NCBI GenBank assembly: GCA_028716225.1
Contig: JAQUQE010000011.1
Coordinates: 1-49,555, forward strand
Length of the DNA stretch: 49,555 nt
Origin: Dehalococcoidales bacterium
GTDB lineage: Bacteria > Chloroflexota > Dehalococcoidia > Dehalococcoidales > UBA5760
Reading direction: 5' to 3'
Positions 7,460 to 15,301 of this stretch are shown here, one piece after another (within the stretch, counting starts at the first letter, position 1; each line of letters begins with the position of its first letter). Both the position numbers and the translations under genes were made by a program. Below the pieces are notes generated by a model. The model searched no databases. It saw nothing but the letters and a program-made list of their open reading frames with translations, and was not told the DNA's origin.

Positions 7460-8362
7460 ATGGACAAAAATAAAAAGACAGCCCTCATTGTGGCAGCCGG
7501 CGTTGGAGTTGCGATAGCCGCCGTAGCTCTGGCCAGCCGCAAAACCGAAGCGGGGGGGGAAGTAGATCAAGCAGCACTGGGTGGTTATGTAATAGATTCA
7601 GCTACTACAATGGGGATCAGCGGAGCGGTAGTTTCCATAGGGGGAAAATCGGGAGCGACCGGGGCCTCCGGTTATTTTAATATCACAGGGCTTACCCCTG
7701 GTGATAAGAATATCAGTGTTTCAGCCAATGGGTATGAGTCTTTTATGGGCACGGTTACATTGGTAAAAGGACTAAATACTTTAACCATACCTTTAACTCC
7801 GGGAGGGACTGGGCCCGGGACTGCAACCCTCATAGGTGTAATCACGGATGCCGATACAGGTACCCCTATAGTTGGCGCAACAATCAACGTGAGAGATCTC
7901 AGTGGTAATCTGTTAGCTGCGGCGGCTTCTCAAATGTATGGGAATTATGAACGTCCGGATCTTCCCGTCACAACGGTAACATGGGAAGTAGTAAAAGCAG
8001 GTTATGAAACAAAGAGTGGGACCAAGACCCTGTTAGATGGAGATAATACTCTTAATGTCCAGTTAACAGTTATTCAAACCGGGGAGCTGGCAACCGTAGC
8101 TGGCTGGGTTGCCTATTACGGGCAGATTGAACCGGGTGGGGGTTACTGGCTGCTGGCGGTAAGAGATGCCACGGTAACCATCAGCGGCCACACGGTTAAT
8201 ACAGGGCCAAACAGTGAGGTTTTCCGCTTCGGGAGTATCACCTTTACCCCTGGCCTTAATCCGGTCCATGTTACCGCACCGGGTTTTCAGGATTATGACG
8301 GACAGGTAAATTTGTTACCCGGGTACAATGACAACGTTGGCATCATAATGCAGCCGGCGTAG
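7460..8362 (+). CDS. Membrane-anchored protein with three Ig-like domains
   Basis: The product is 300 residues. KNKKTALIVAAGVGVAIAAVALAS at the N-terminus is a basic residue-flanked membrane segment. Three carboxypeptidase-regulatory-like repeats follow: about 38-112 (GGYVIDSATTMGISGAVVSI, GYFNITGLTPG, GLNTLTIPL), 118-200 (GVITDADTGTPIVGATI, GDNTLNVQL) and 208-300 (more divergent). The architecture matches the 44367 gene. The likely role is a virion surface or spike protein anchored in a lipid membrane. The stop is followed within 10 bases by the peptidase gene. Confidence 0.8.
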   Translation: MDKNKKTALIVAAGVGVAIAAVALASRKTEAGGEVDQAALGGYVIDSATTMGISGAVVSIGGKSGATGASGYFNITGLTPGDKNISVSANGYESFMGTVTLVKGLNTLTIPLTPGGTGPGTATLIGVITDADTGTPIVGATINVRDLSGNLLAAAASQMYGNYERPDLPVTTVTWEVVKAGYETKSGTKTLLDGDNTLNVQLTVIQTGELATVAGWVAYYGQIEPGGGYWLLAVRDATVTISGHTVNTGPNSEVFRFGSITFTPGLNPVHVTAPGFQDYDGQVNLLPGYNDNVGIIMQPA

Positions 8363-8371
8363 GAGAAAACG

Positions 8372-10201
8372 ATGCCTGATAGAAGTTACGGTTGGTTAAA
8401 GGATAAATACGACCCCAAGGCGATATATCACCGCCCAAAAGCTATAAGGCTTCTGCCATACGTAAACTTCTTGTCCTGGTGCCCCCCTGTAAGAGACCAG
8501 GGCTCGATCGGTTGTTACGACGAGTGCACAGAAGTATTAACAATGGATGGATGGAAGCCTTTTTCAAAAGCATCTTTAGAAGATAAATTAGCAACCTTGA
8601 GCCCTTCTGGCTTTCTGGAATATCAGCTACCAACCCACAAGTTTGAATCTTCCTATTCAGGGCCAATGGTTACAGTTGAAAAACCTGGCTTCAATTTCTG
8701 TGTTACTCCAAATCACAATATGCTCGTCAAACCGTGGAATGAAAGTCTAAGGAAAATAGATAATCAAACAATTCTCATCAGAGCAGATAAGCTCGGCTGG
8801 TTCTCGGCAGTACCAAGAACTGCATTGTGGAAAGGAGACGAACCCGAATACTTCATTCTCCCGAGAAAAGAGAATTCAGTGCATCCGATTGAACAATTGA
8901 GAATACCCATAAATGATTGGCTCTGGTTTCTAGGAATATATATAGCTGAAGGCTGCGTAAACCATTGTACTGATAATGGGAATTACAATATAGAGATAGC
9001 AGCCTCTAATCCTATAAAAAGAGAGAAAATAAAGATACATTTACTAAAATTACCTTGGCGTTTTACCGAACTAGAAGATAGGTTTGTGTTTCACAATCTA
9101 AGATTGTGGAAAGAACTAGAGCCACTTGGACAAGCCTTGGTCAAATACGTACCTCAATATGTAAAAGACGCAAGTTCCCCAAGTATTAAAGTCTTTTTAG
9201 ACGGTTTTTCTACGGGAGATGGATCTATTGACGGGAAAAGACTCTATACCTCTAGCAAAAAATTGGCAGACGATCTTCAGGAGCTAGTATTAAAAACAGG
9301 GAAAGTAACTAATATCCGAATCGATAAAGAAGCAGGGCGTAAAAGTACTATCCATGGGAGAGATATTATTAGTACTTCGGATAGCTACCTTTTAATTATA
9401 AAAGAAAGAAACCAGTCTGACATTGAACGTAAAAAGAACGTCAGAATAGAAGATTATTCAGGCGATGTCTACTGCTTCGAGGTACCGAATCATACGTTGT
9501 ACGTTAGAAGAAACGGCTGTCCGATGTGGTGCGGTAATTCTTGTACCGGGCATGGCATTGGTGGCGAAGCCTACACCGTCGCTAAATCCAACGGGTTTGA
9601 GGTCGAAATTTATTCGCCTACCTGGTTGTATAATGGAGCCCGGTTTTTGGAAGGGACATTAGCTCATGATTGTGGAGCGGTACCGGAAGATGTATTCAAG
9701 TGGGCGACCCTGAACGGTCTTCTTTACGAACCGTACTGGCCGTATAACCCCAATACTCTGGATAAGTCGGCCCCCAGCTCCCTCCGGATGAGCCAGGCTA
9801 TCAAATACCCCGACTTCGAAGCGGTCCGTGTCGACAATGGACTTAACGGGATTATGTCGGCCTTATCTGAGGGTCACTGCGTGGCGATCGGCGCTCCATG
9901 GCCGTATCTCTGGCAATCCGGATCTGACGAAATTCTACCCACCCCGGGGCCCGGCTCCCTGGTAGCTGGCGGGCACGAAGTTTTTATCTACGGATATGAC
10001 CAGACCAAGGCCTATTTTGACATACAGAATTCATGGGGAAAAGACTGGTCGACCGGTGGCCGGGCGAAAGTCCCCTTTGAATGGATAGAATGGTCCAAGC
10101 AGAACGGGGGGTACGATGCTCACTACATAGTCATGTTTGACCCGGGTCCGCATCCGGTACCGCCCCCGGTTAAGAAACGCTTTCTTTGCTTCTCGTGGTA
10201 A
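8372..10201 (+). CDS. Papain-like (C1) cysteine peptidase interrupted by an intein
   Basis: The ORF has 609 residues. Residues 1-47 and 390-609 form a C1A-type peptidase; residues 48-389 are an intein. The N-extein ends VRDQGSIG and the C-extein begins SCTGHGIGGEA, so splicing rebuilds the active-site Cys motif QGSIGSC. The catalytic triad is C391, H535 (AGGHEVF) and N553 (IQNSWGKDW). The spliced product is 267 residues, within the size of a compact papain domain, with no signal peptide. The gene ends a run of virion genes, so the enzyme may process virion or host-surface proteins. It would be inactive until spliced. Confidence 0.85.
   Translation: MPDRSYGWLKDKYDPKAIYHRPKAIRLLPYVNFLSWCPPVRDQGSIGCYDECTEVLTMDGWKPFSKASLEDKLATLSPSGFLEYQLPTHKFESSYSGPMVTVEKPGFNFCVTPNHNMLVKPWNESLRKIDNQTILIRADKLGWFSAVPRTALWKGDEPEYFILPRKENSVHPIEQLRIPINDWLWFLGIYIAEGCVNHCTDNGNYNIEIAASNPIKREKIKIHLLKLPWRFTELEDRFVFHNLRLWKELEPLGQALVKYVPQYVKDASSPSIKVFLDGFSTGDGSIDGKRLYTSSKKLADDLQELVLKTGKVTNIRIDKEAGRKSTIHGRDIISTSDSYLLIIKERNQSDIERKKNVRIEDYSGDVYCFEVPNHTLYVRRNGCPMWCGNSCTGHGIGGEAYTVAKSNGFEVEIYSPTWLYNGARFLEGTLAHDCGAVPEDVFKWATLNGLLYEPYWPYNPNTLDKSAPSSLRMSQAIKYPDFEAVRVDNGLNGIMSALSEGHCVAIGAPWPYLWQSGSDEILPTPGPGSLVAGGHEVFIYGYDQTKAYFDIQNSWGKDWSTGGRAKVPFEWIEWSKQNGGYDAHYIVMFDPGPHPVPPPVKKRFLCFSW
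8513..9538 (+). other. Intein with LAGLIDADG homing endonuclease
   Basis: The element has 342 residues (48-389 of the ORF). It begins CYDECTEVLTMDGW (splicing block A, Cys1) and has CVTPNHNMLV (block B with T and H). Two LAGLIDADG motifs follow, LWFLGIYIAEG near 184-194 and FLDGFSTGDG near 275-284. YSGDVYCFEVPNHTLYV (block F) and CPMWCGN then S (block G) complete it. The last residue is Asn and the +1 residue Ser; the usual penultimate His is Gly. It has inserted exactly before the catalytic Cys codon, a highly conserved site. Splicing is predicted, not shown. Confidence 0.85.
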
Positions 10202-10235
10202 TATAGGAAAATTCTTATATCAGGAGGGTTAAACA

Positions 10236-10460
10236 ATGAGCTGGGGATTTTTAAAGACAAAGTGGTTCTGGTTAAACCTCATCGCTATCATCATTCTGGT
10301 AATCCAGTATTTCGTCTCCAACGAAATGTTCCCGCAGTACGTGGCATGGGAAGGGCTAGTGTTAGTCGTTCTTAACGCCATTGCCGGCATGATTCAGTCA
10401 GGGCAAAACACAGCCCTAAAGAAACAGAATGCCAAATTACTGGCCATGACTAAGAAATAG
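10236..10460 (+). CDS. Small two-segment membrane protein (holin-like)
   Basis: The product is 74 residues after a CAGGAGG site. Two hydrophobic segments lie at about 11-27 (WLNLIAIIILVIQYFV) and 36-53 (VAWEGLVLVVLNAIAGMI), with a Lys-rich cytoplasmic-type tail. Size, topology and place after a lytic-type enzyme fit a holin, but there is no family motif to prove it. Confidence 0.7.
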   Translation: MSWGFLKTKWFWLNLIAIIILVIQYFVSNEMFPQYVAWEGLVLVVLNAIAGMIQSGQNTALKKQNAKLLAMTKK

Positions 10461-10469
10461 GACTCCTCC

Positions 10470-10661
10470 GTGGAAAATAGCGGGCACTTCTATCTCTGCG
10501 AACAGCTAAGAACTGAGGGTAGAGATACAGTGCCCGTCTTTTATGAGATTCAAACTACAGATCTGGGGACGGTTATCCAGAACGCCCAGCGGATCTCATC
10601 GGAAAGAGGTCACCGGTTCTGGGTTGAATGGCTCAGGGAATCGAAGCCCGATGCTTATTAA
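10470..10661 (+). CDS. Small hypothetical protein
   Basis: The product is 63 residues from GTG 10470. No clear Shine-Dalgarno site precedes it (GACTCCTCC), which makes it less certain. It has no membrane segment and contains a Trp/Arg-rich end (RFWVEWLRES). It overlaps the next tiny gene by 11 bases. Function unknown. Confidence 0.45.
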   Translation: MENSGHFYLCEQLRTEGRDTVPVFYEIQTTDLGTVIQNAQRISSERGHRFWVEWLRESKPDAY

Positions 10662-10746
10662 GATTTTAGTGATAGCGCTACTGGTCCTGTTTTTCATCGG
10701 GCTCCCGCTGACGTGGTGGCTTGCCGGCAGAAAAAGAAAGCACTAG
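10651..10746 (+). CDS. Tiny single-span membrane protein
   Basis: The product is 31 residues: MLIKILVIALLVLFFIGLPL followed by a Trp-containing and strongly basic tail (GRKRKH). It starts inside the end of the previous gene. The hydrophobic core and positive-inside tail are convincing despite its length. It could be a holin or spanin helper. It converges on leftward genes. Confidence 0.5.
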   Translation: MLIKILVIALLVLFFIGLPLTWWLAGRKRKH

Positions 10747-10932
10747 GCTTACGATACCATAAATAAGCACCGAAAGAATTAAACCGATTTCCCCAGAAAG
10801 GACATATTTATTCGGCTCGCTAGCCCAGGAGCCCGCCGGCCACAGGCAAATAAAACATGTAAGCACTCCCAGCGACATAGCTATCAGTAAAAATAGAGTG
10901 AACTTATGTATTAATTCCCTATTTTCATTCAA
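10678..10932 (-). CDS. Small two-segment membrane protein
   Basis: The product is 84 residues if TTG 10932 is used, which has GAGGGGG just upstream; TTG 10950 overlapping the previous stop is the alternative. Hydrophobic segments are FTLFLLIAMSLGVLTCFICLW and LSGEIGLILSVLIYGIVSLVL, with a charged C-terminal tail. It overlaps the end of the rightward gene by 69 bases in antisense. It is the last gene of the long leftward block. Confidence 0.55.
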   Translation of the reverse strand: MNENRELIHKFTLFLLIAMSLGVLTCFICLWPAGSWASEPNKYVLSGEIGLILSVLIYGIVSLVLSFSAGKPPRQREPDEKQDQ

Positions 10933-10946
10933 GTCAGAAGACCCCC

Positions 10947-11081
10947 TCAATACTTTTTATTTGGCCTTCGTTTGATCTCAATGTATTTTTTGATGAAATC
11001 TCGAGAGCCGAGGATAACAAATGAAGTAGATATCGCGATAACCAGTACCAGAATTACCCAGGCTAATATGAATTTCGTCAC
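10947..11081 (-). CDS. Tiny single-span membrane protein
   Basis: The product is 44 residues from GTG 11081, which follows GGAGGTAAAC. It reads MTKFILAWVILVLVIAI, then a polar stretch and a very basic tail (KRRPNKKY). The site and the single strong membrane segment support it. Its TGA overlaps a possible TTG start of the next gene. Function unknown. Confidence 0.65.
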   Translation of the reverse strand: MTKFILAWVILVLVIAISTSFVILGSRDFIKKYIEIKRRPNKKY

Positions 11082-11090
11082 GTTTACCTC

Positions 11091-11291
11091 CTAAATTTCC
11101 TCCAAATCTCCCGGAGCAAGTGTGAATATTTTAGGCAGTTCAAAATCTTCAATTTCCCCTTTCTGGCCAAGCCAAAGAGTGCCGTATTCGCCAGATTTTC
11201 TACCTACAAGTGTTATTTCAGTACCCGGTTCTAACCACTCTCCGAGATATATGGGTTTTTCAATTTTGACTTTATCGCCTAATTTCAGCAT
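11091..11291 (-). CDS. Small hypothetical beta-rich protein
   Basis: The product is 66 residues from ATG 11291, preceded by GGAGGG; the open frame extends upstream but would overlap the previous gene. The start MLKLGDKVKIEKPIYLGEWL and the regular beta pattern suggest a small SH3-like barrel. It is coupled to the gene at 11293, whose stop is one base before its ATG. Function unknown. Confidence 0.65.
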   Translation of the reverse strand: MLKLGDKVKIEKPIYLGEWLEPGTEITLVGRKSGEYGTLWLGQKGEIEDFELPKIFTLAPGDLEEI

Positions 11292-11292
11292 T

Positions 11293-11502
11293 CTAGTATC
11301 CCTCCAATGGGTCTCGTACTCGACCCTCTGAGATATAGTCTTCTTTGTAAAAATTACCATCTGCGTCTAACATAACTACACCACTGGTAACCTGGTAAAC
11401 CATATCAGTTTCGAGTTCGTGTTCCGTTCCTTCCCAGGTTACAAGGACTTGGCTTTTCCCAGGGTATTTTTTCAGTTCATCGATAAGTTGATCTATATTC
11501 AT
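11293..11502 (-). CDS. Small hypothetical acidic protein
   Basis: The product is 69 residues with GGAGGGCTAA before ATG. It starts MNIDQLIDELKKYPGKSQVL, a pattern seen in many small phage proteins of unknown role, followed by an acidic beta region ending RVRDPLEGY. It immediately follows the 50-residue gene (TAAATG). Confidence 0.7.
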   Translation of the reverse strand: MNIDQLIDELKKYPGKSQVLVTWEGTEHELETDMVYQVTSGVVMLDADGNFYKEDYISEGRVRDPLEGY

Positions 11503-11655
11503 TTAGCCCTCCGTTATTTTAAAAAGCTCAGCTTCCAGTTCAAGCAACCTTTTTGCTCTCATAGGATCAGCGGACATGAATTCGTCATCGCCGGTACAGA
11601 ACTGGACACACTCGACCAGGTACTCAGCGTCCTGGGGGGAAATACTTCTAAGCAT
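11503..11655 (-). CDS. Tiny hypothetical protein
   Basis: The product is 50 residues, starting MLRSISPQDAEYL and ending ELEAELFKITEG, mostly helical. A GGAGGTAAGC site precedes ATG 11655, and the stop abuts the next ATG. Two Cys residues in the middle are too far from other ligands to call a zinc site. Confidence 0.65.
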   Translation of the reverse strand: MLRSISPQDAEYLVECVQFCTGDDEFMSADPMRAKRLLELEAELFKITEG

Positions 11656-11692
11656 GCTTACCTCCGATATAATATTTTTCTTATATTGCTAC

Positions 11693-11884
11693 TTAATCAT
11701 CATCTTCGTATGGTGTCATATCTGGTAATTTTTTATCAGCAAAATCAAACGCATTTCTTACAAATGCTTCTACTTCGACATAATCAAGGAGCCATCCGAC
11801 TGTTTTAGCTAACTCAACAAGAGTAGACAGAAATTCGTCTGTCATCCGTGGTTTTAAAAGTGCTTCCCGCTCTTCATTTGTCAA
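11693..11884 (-). CDS. Small acidic helical protein
   Basis: The product is 63 residues with a Glu/Asp-rich end (MTPYEDDD) and a predicted helix over FLSTLVELAKTVGWLLDYVE. It overlaps the previous gene's end by four bases (ATGA), which supports translation. Function unknown. Confidence 0.7.
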   Translation of the reverse strand: MTNEEREALLKPRMTDEFLSTLVELAKTVGWLLDYVEVEAFVRNAFDFADKKLPDMTPYEDDD

Positions 11885-12090
11885 TTTGGGAGCTCCTCAA
11901 CCACCTGTAGCCGCCAGGACTCCTTCCAAACGAATTCCCCCTCTGGAAAGCGTCTTAGCTTCAATACTTCCTCGGGGGCCTCTTTAGTTTTTTCTTCGAC
12001 CGTAGCCTCGAATATGTCGTCGCCGTCGACGTGGATCTCCTTCAGGAGATATCGGTGACCGATCTGCAGCTCTTTAACTTCTGGCATCAT
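11881..12090 (-). CDS. Small hypothetical protein
   Basis: The product is 69 residues from ATG 12090, placed 7 bases after AAGGAG; the longer frame runs back inside the radical SAM gene. It contains ELQIGHRYLLKEI near the N-terminus and a Trp-rich C-terminal half. A 14-codon ORF at 26065-26109 repeats a similar GHRYL motif. Function unknown. Confidence 0.65.
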   Translation of the reverse strand: MMPEVKELQIGHRYLLKEIHVDGDDIFEATVEEKTKEAPEEVLKLRRFPEGEFVWKESWRLQVVEELPN

Positions 12091-12922
12091 TATCAAACTC
12101 CTTATATGGTATTTTAGAAAACCAATTCTGCCGGCACCAATATCGGGTAAATCTGGACATTTCCTTTTCGGTCCAATTACCCATGCAATTTGTATCAAAC
12201 TGGTCTTTTTTAAGTGCGTTAAGCGGCTGATATCTCATCATAAAAGGCCTAATACCCTTCTCTTTGATCTTATCCGCTCGGTATAAAGCGTCTTCAGATG
12301 TGTCATTGTAACCAAATAAGGCATAACAGTGAACCCGTCTTTTTGGGAAACCGGCTGCCAATATGCGGGCTATCGCGTCCATGATGACCGATTCATTACT
12401 GGTATCATCCCAGGCAAAGCGCAAGATCGGCAGTCTCAGTTCCTGCAACCGTTCAATGTGATGAGCATTGAGAAGTCGTGCATCTAACCCCTGGTTAAAG
12501 TCCACGCCTTTGAATACTTTCAGTCTATCGATCACGGTATCGAAGTGCTTTTGGCTGGAAGCTAGCAGATTGTTGTCACAGACTATCGGCGCGGGGATCC
12601 AATCGTTTAGTTCACGGAAATCGCCTTCAATTTTGGGTACAGCACAAAACGTACATCTTCTAATACAGCCACGGGTCGTAAAGGTCGCGTCCGGATTGTG
12701 TCTTGAAAGTGGGAGCGGGTACATATTCCCGCCTACTTCGGCAACGTCCGCTAGATAATGGGGCATTAGTTCAACAGCAGGGCCACCGGCTAGGACCCTA
12801 AAGCCGGCCTGTGTGTTCCACTGACATAGCTTGTGAGCAAGCGGTAGATGCCATGTGAAGGCAACCGAGACGTATACATTGTCTTCTTCCCGCCAATGGA
12901 TAATTGATTTATTCCAGGACAT
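12074..12922 (-). CDS. Radical SAM superfamily protein
   Basis: The product is 282 residues. GCIRRCTFC at 85-93 gives the CxxxCxxC [4Fe-4S] motif (C86, C90, C93) that cleaves S-adenosylmethionine. AGGPAVELMPHYLADV near 45-60 resembles the cobalamin-binding-like N-terminal region of B12-type radical SAM proteins. Later motifs VDFNQGLDARLLN and LPILRFAWDD fit the barrel strands. Similar genes occur in phages, but the substrate cannot be told from sequence; nucleotide or host-factor modification is possible. A GGAGG site precedes ATG. It lies between small unknown genes in the leftward operon. Confidence 0.8.
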   Translation of the reverse strand: MSWNKSIIHWREEDNVYVSVAFTWHLPLAHKLCQWNTQAGFRVLAGGPAVELMPHYLADVAEVGGNMYPLPLSRHNPDATFTTRGCIRRCTFCAVPKIEGDFRELNDWIPAPIVCDNNLLASSQKHFDTVIDRLKVFKGVDFNQGLDARLLNAHHIERLQELRLPILRFAWDDTSNESVIMDAIARILAAGFPKRRVHCYALFGYNDTSEDALYRADKIKEKGIRPFMMRYQPLNALKKDQFDTNCMGNWTEKEMSRFTRYWCRQNWFSKIPYKEFDNDARS

Positions 12923-12928
12923 TATCTT

Positions 12929-13156
12929 TTAACCTCCATCCAATACGTTTTTAGGTTTCCAGGAATCGTGGCGCCCGAATCTCCTTTCCCTCCTCTCCTT
13001 CCTGGAATCGTCGACAATAAGCGGCTCCGGATACGCTGGAGCATTAAAAGTGGAGACTGAATGTCTTCTTGTTATGCTCGCTACACTAGTAGTTGCAGTA
13101 TCCTCTCCGATAATAACAATGACATTTGAAGTTGCCGCTGTACTATTTTCCTGCAT
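12929..13156 (-). CDS. Small Thr/Ser-rich hypothetical protein
   Basis: The product is 75 residues with ATG overlapping the upstream stop. The N-terminal half is hydrophobic and Thr-rich (SNVIVIIGEDTATTSVASIT), the C-terminal half very basic (KERRERRFGRHDSWK). No family is recognised. Confidence 0.6.
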   Translation of the reverse strand: MQENSTAATSNVIVIIGEDTATTSVASITRRHSVSTFNAPAYPEPLIVDDSRKERRERRFGRHDSWKPKNVLDGG

Positions 13157-13860
13157 TAAATTCCTTCCCCCAAGTGTTTTTCAGCTTCTTTCCGCTCTTC
13201 GTTTTCAATCCGTTTCTGCTCGGCAATGGCAGCCAGTCGCTCAGTTTCCTCGTCAAATTCGGTAAGAACTAAAAAATTACGATCACCCCAGTTAATGTTG
13301 ACTGCTAAAGGTTTAAGATACTCATACCAATAGTTCTGTTTGATCTGGTCATAATGAGCTCTGTTCAACATGCGAGTGCCGAGTCCCCAGCGGTGTTTGT
13401 CGACCACTGCGACTTTACAATCGGATGGTTTACCCTCGTCAAAAGTACCTATATTATCATCCCAGTATTCAACGCGGCCTAGCTCAGCATTATCAAGGAC
13501 AACTTTTAGCCTTCCCCATCCTTGGTCTGGATTCTTCATATTTAGAGAAGCCGTTCCCCTGATATGACAATCCTCCTCAACCCATTCGCCCCGGCCATCG
13601 CTCGCGTCGTAAGTGATAACAACCCTCTTACCGTGCCAGTTCCGTGCCCATTCCCTTGATTCTTCCATGGAAAGCTGTATTCTTTGGTACCTGCTTAATC
13701 CCTCCCGGCCGCCTTTAGCTGCCGATTCCACCGCTTTAGCGTCCATCTTATAGGCACAGGGAAGGCACACCTTAGCTTTCACGGTTATTTCCCGTTCAAG
13801 AGTTCGAAAGGTTTCCTGATGGCACAGCCCGCACTCGACGCCGACTATATCTTCTGGCAT
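13156..13860 (-). CDS. Hypothetical protein with N-terminal zinc finger
   Basis: The product is 234 residues from ATG 13860 (GGAGG nine bases upstream; TTG 13866 is an alternative). Two Cys pairs, CGLCH near 10-14 and VCLPC near 32-36, form a likely zinc finger. The rest is mixed alpha/beta with YDASDGRGEWVEEDCHIRG in the middle and a long charged C-terminal helix (ETERLAAIAEQKRIENEERK). It could bind nucleic acid. No catalytic motif is seen. Confidence 0.7.
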   Translation of the reverse strand: MPEDIVGVECGLCHQETFRTLEREITVKAKVCLPCAYKMDAKAVESAAKGGREGLSRYQRIQLSMEESREWARNWHGKRVVITYDASDGRGEWVEEDCHIRGTASLNMKNPDQGWGRLKVVLDNAELGRVEYWDDNIGTFDEGKPSDCKVAVVDKHRWGLGTRMLNRAHYDQIKQNYWYEYLKPLAVNINWGDRNFLVLTEFDEETERLAAIAEQKRIENEERKEAEKHLGEGI

Positions 13861-13890
13861 TATCAACTTACCTCCGCTGCCTCCGCTGCT

Positions 13891-14841
13891 CTAAAATAGA
13901 GCTGCCTGTTTAACATCTGCCTTTTCCTTATTCTTAGACTGTTTTTCTACTTTCTTCCCTCTCATAGCCATACCCGCGCCCGAAGTCTCCAGTAAGGCTT
14001 TCTTCAGGCCGTTGTAAGTGCCAAAGCCTCCATCCTCCAGGATACGGCACATTGCGTCTATGACAAGGACCCCTTCAGGCGTGGTCATTTCAACTATGGC
14101 TGGGACATTCTCCATACAAAGGGTTGCCGGTCGCATCTCCACGACAAGCCGTACCCAATCAAAGACCAGGCTATTTCTCGGGTCCATACAAGTCTTTTTC
14201 GAATTGGCTCTGGAAAAGCCCTGGCACGGAGGAGATCCGAAAACACAGGAAAGTTCCTCTATTTTCATGCCTATGTGGTCTAAAATGAATTGGCCGGTCA
14301 CCTTTCTAACATCGCCCAAGAAAACAGCCTTAACCGGTGGTTTTTTCGGGTCAAAGTGATGATGCCAGGATCCCCACCGGCCATGTTCGAGATCGTCAAC
14401 TTCTCTCCCGAAATGCTCCCTGGCTTTTGGATCCTTCTCTCCCTTCAGGAGTTTCTTCTTTGCATTTAGCGAGCGTTTAATATGGTCGGTCCACCGCTCC
14501 TTATCTTCCGGGGATATGAATACGACTTCGGTATCCGGACCTCCAAGATTCGCTAAGTAAGTGTGGATGCAGTCCACCGCATTATCTAAGCCAGCCAGTA
14601 CATTAAAACCAGCCTGTATAAAACCGAGACTAAAACCCCCGCAACCACAAAATATGTCTACCCCAGTGGGGAGAATATCCTTTGGTTTTTCCTCGACCGC
14701 ATGGCCGGGAACAAGAAGGCCGGATGCCGTCTCCACGTAGTCACTCCATGGATCTACTTCTCGGGAGCGGAAAGTACCGGGCCCTATTCCCCTTTCAACC
14801 ATATGTCTTAAATCAGTTTCGAAGTCCAATTCTTGGGTCAT
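13891..14841 (-). CDS. DNA (cytosine-5-)-methyltransferase, C-terminally short
   Basis: The product is 316 residues. Motif I is VDIFCGCGGFSLGF at 61-74 (SAM binding), motif IV is GSPPCQGFS with catalytic C206, and motif VI is MENV at 243-246. An unusual charged insert of about 60 residues lies between motifs I and IV. The later motifs VIII (QxRxR), IX and X and an obvious target-recognition domain are not visible; the protein ends in a Lys-rich tail. It may be a divergent single-chain enzyme that protects viral DNA, or inactive. Its ATG overlaps the upstream stop (ATGA). Confidence 0.85.
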   Translation of the reverse strand: MTQELDFETDLRHMVERGIGPGTFRSREVDPWSDYVETASGLLVPGHAVEEKPKDILPTGVDIFCGCGGFSLGFIQAGFNVLAGLDNAVDCIHTYLANLGGPDTEVVFISPEDKERWTDHIKRSLNAKKKLLKGEKDPKAREHFGREVDDLEHGRWGSWHHHFDPKKPPVKAVFLGDVRKVTGQFILDHIGMKIEELSCVFGSPPCQGFSRANSKKTCMDPRNSLVFDWVRLVVEMRPATLCMENVPAIVEMTTPEGVLVIDAMCRILEDGGFGTYNGLKKALLETSGAGMAMRGKKVEKQSKNKEKADVKQAALF

Positions 14842-14957
14842 TTCAGTTCCTTAACAATCCAGAAACACATGATCTTCCAGATTTTGTATTTTCTTTCAGG
14901 CTTCGTACTGACAAATTTTCTATTAGCAATGAGATAACTTCCAATCTGTATTATCAC
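14838..14957 (-). CDS. Tiny basic hypothetical protein
   Basis: The product is 39 residues from GTG 14957, with GGAGG seven bases upstream. It overlaps the upstream stop and the downstream methyltransferase start, so it sits in a translationally coupled chain. It is rich in Lys, Ile and aromatic residues. Function unknown. Confidence 0.55.
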   Translation of the reverse strand: MIIQIGSYLIANRKFVSTKPERKYKIWKIMCFWIVKELK

Positions 14958-15301
14958 TTTTGATCCTCCGCTTCCCTTAAAAATAAACACGGCTTCGGGA
15001 TACAGCAGATCTCGCCCTGGTATCCGGCCGTCGCCCAATACTTCTGGGTATGGCAGAAAGCCGAGCCGGTGAGCTGGCAGCCGACGAACTTCTTATCGGA
15101 CGGCAGGAAGAGATCTGGTTCCTGGGCGGACGGCTTGGTTGCCGGGGTCGCCGGGGAGCGGGCCGGGGACCGATCGCCTGTCATCGCCGGGCGGGCCGGG
15201 CATGACGCCCGGTGCTCTCTTTCCCGCTCGACCGACTCCCGGTATGGTCCGGAGTAGTAAGTCGGGCACCAAGGGCATTTCCAGCTATAATCATAGGCCA
15301 T
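14954..15301 (-). CDS. Zinc-finger hypothetical protein
   Basis: The product is 115 residues from ATG 15301 after GGAGGTTTCTC. The start WKCPWCPTYYSG with a later REHRASCP forms a C2HC-like finger. A Pro/Ala/Ser-rich linker follows, then a second Cys-rich part (VGCQLTGSAFCH and ICCIPKPC). This may be a DNA- or protein-binding adaptor. Confidence 0.65.
   Translation of the reverse strand: MAYDYSWKCPWCPTYYSGPYRESVEREREHRASCPARPAMTGDRSPARSPATPATKPSAQEPDLFLPSDKKFVGCQLTGSAFCHTQKYWATAGYQGEICCIPKPCLFLREAEDQK

Noticed and set aside
10201-10220. AT-rich inverted repeat ATATAGGAAAATTCTTATAT as a terminator
   Set aside because: No U tail, weak pairs and a two-base loop; it lies in a 35-base gap with the next ribosome site.
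12468-12758. Rightward frames over the leftward genes in 11-26 kb
   Set aside because: All lie opposite well-supported genes and lack ribosome sites.
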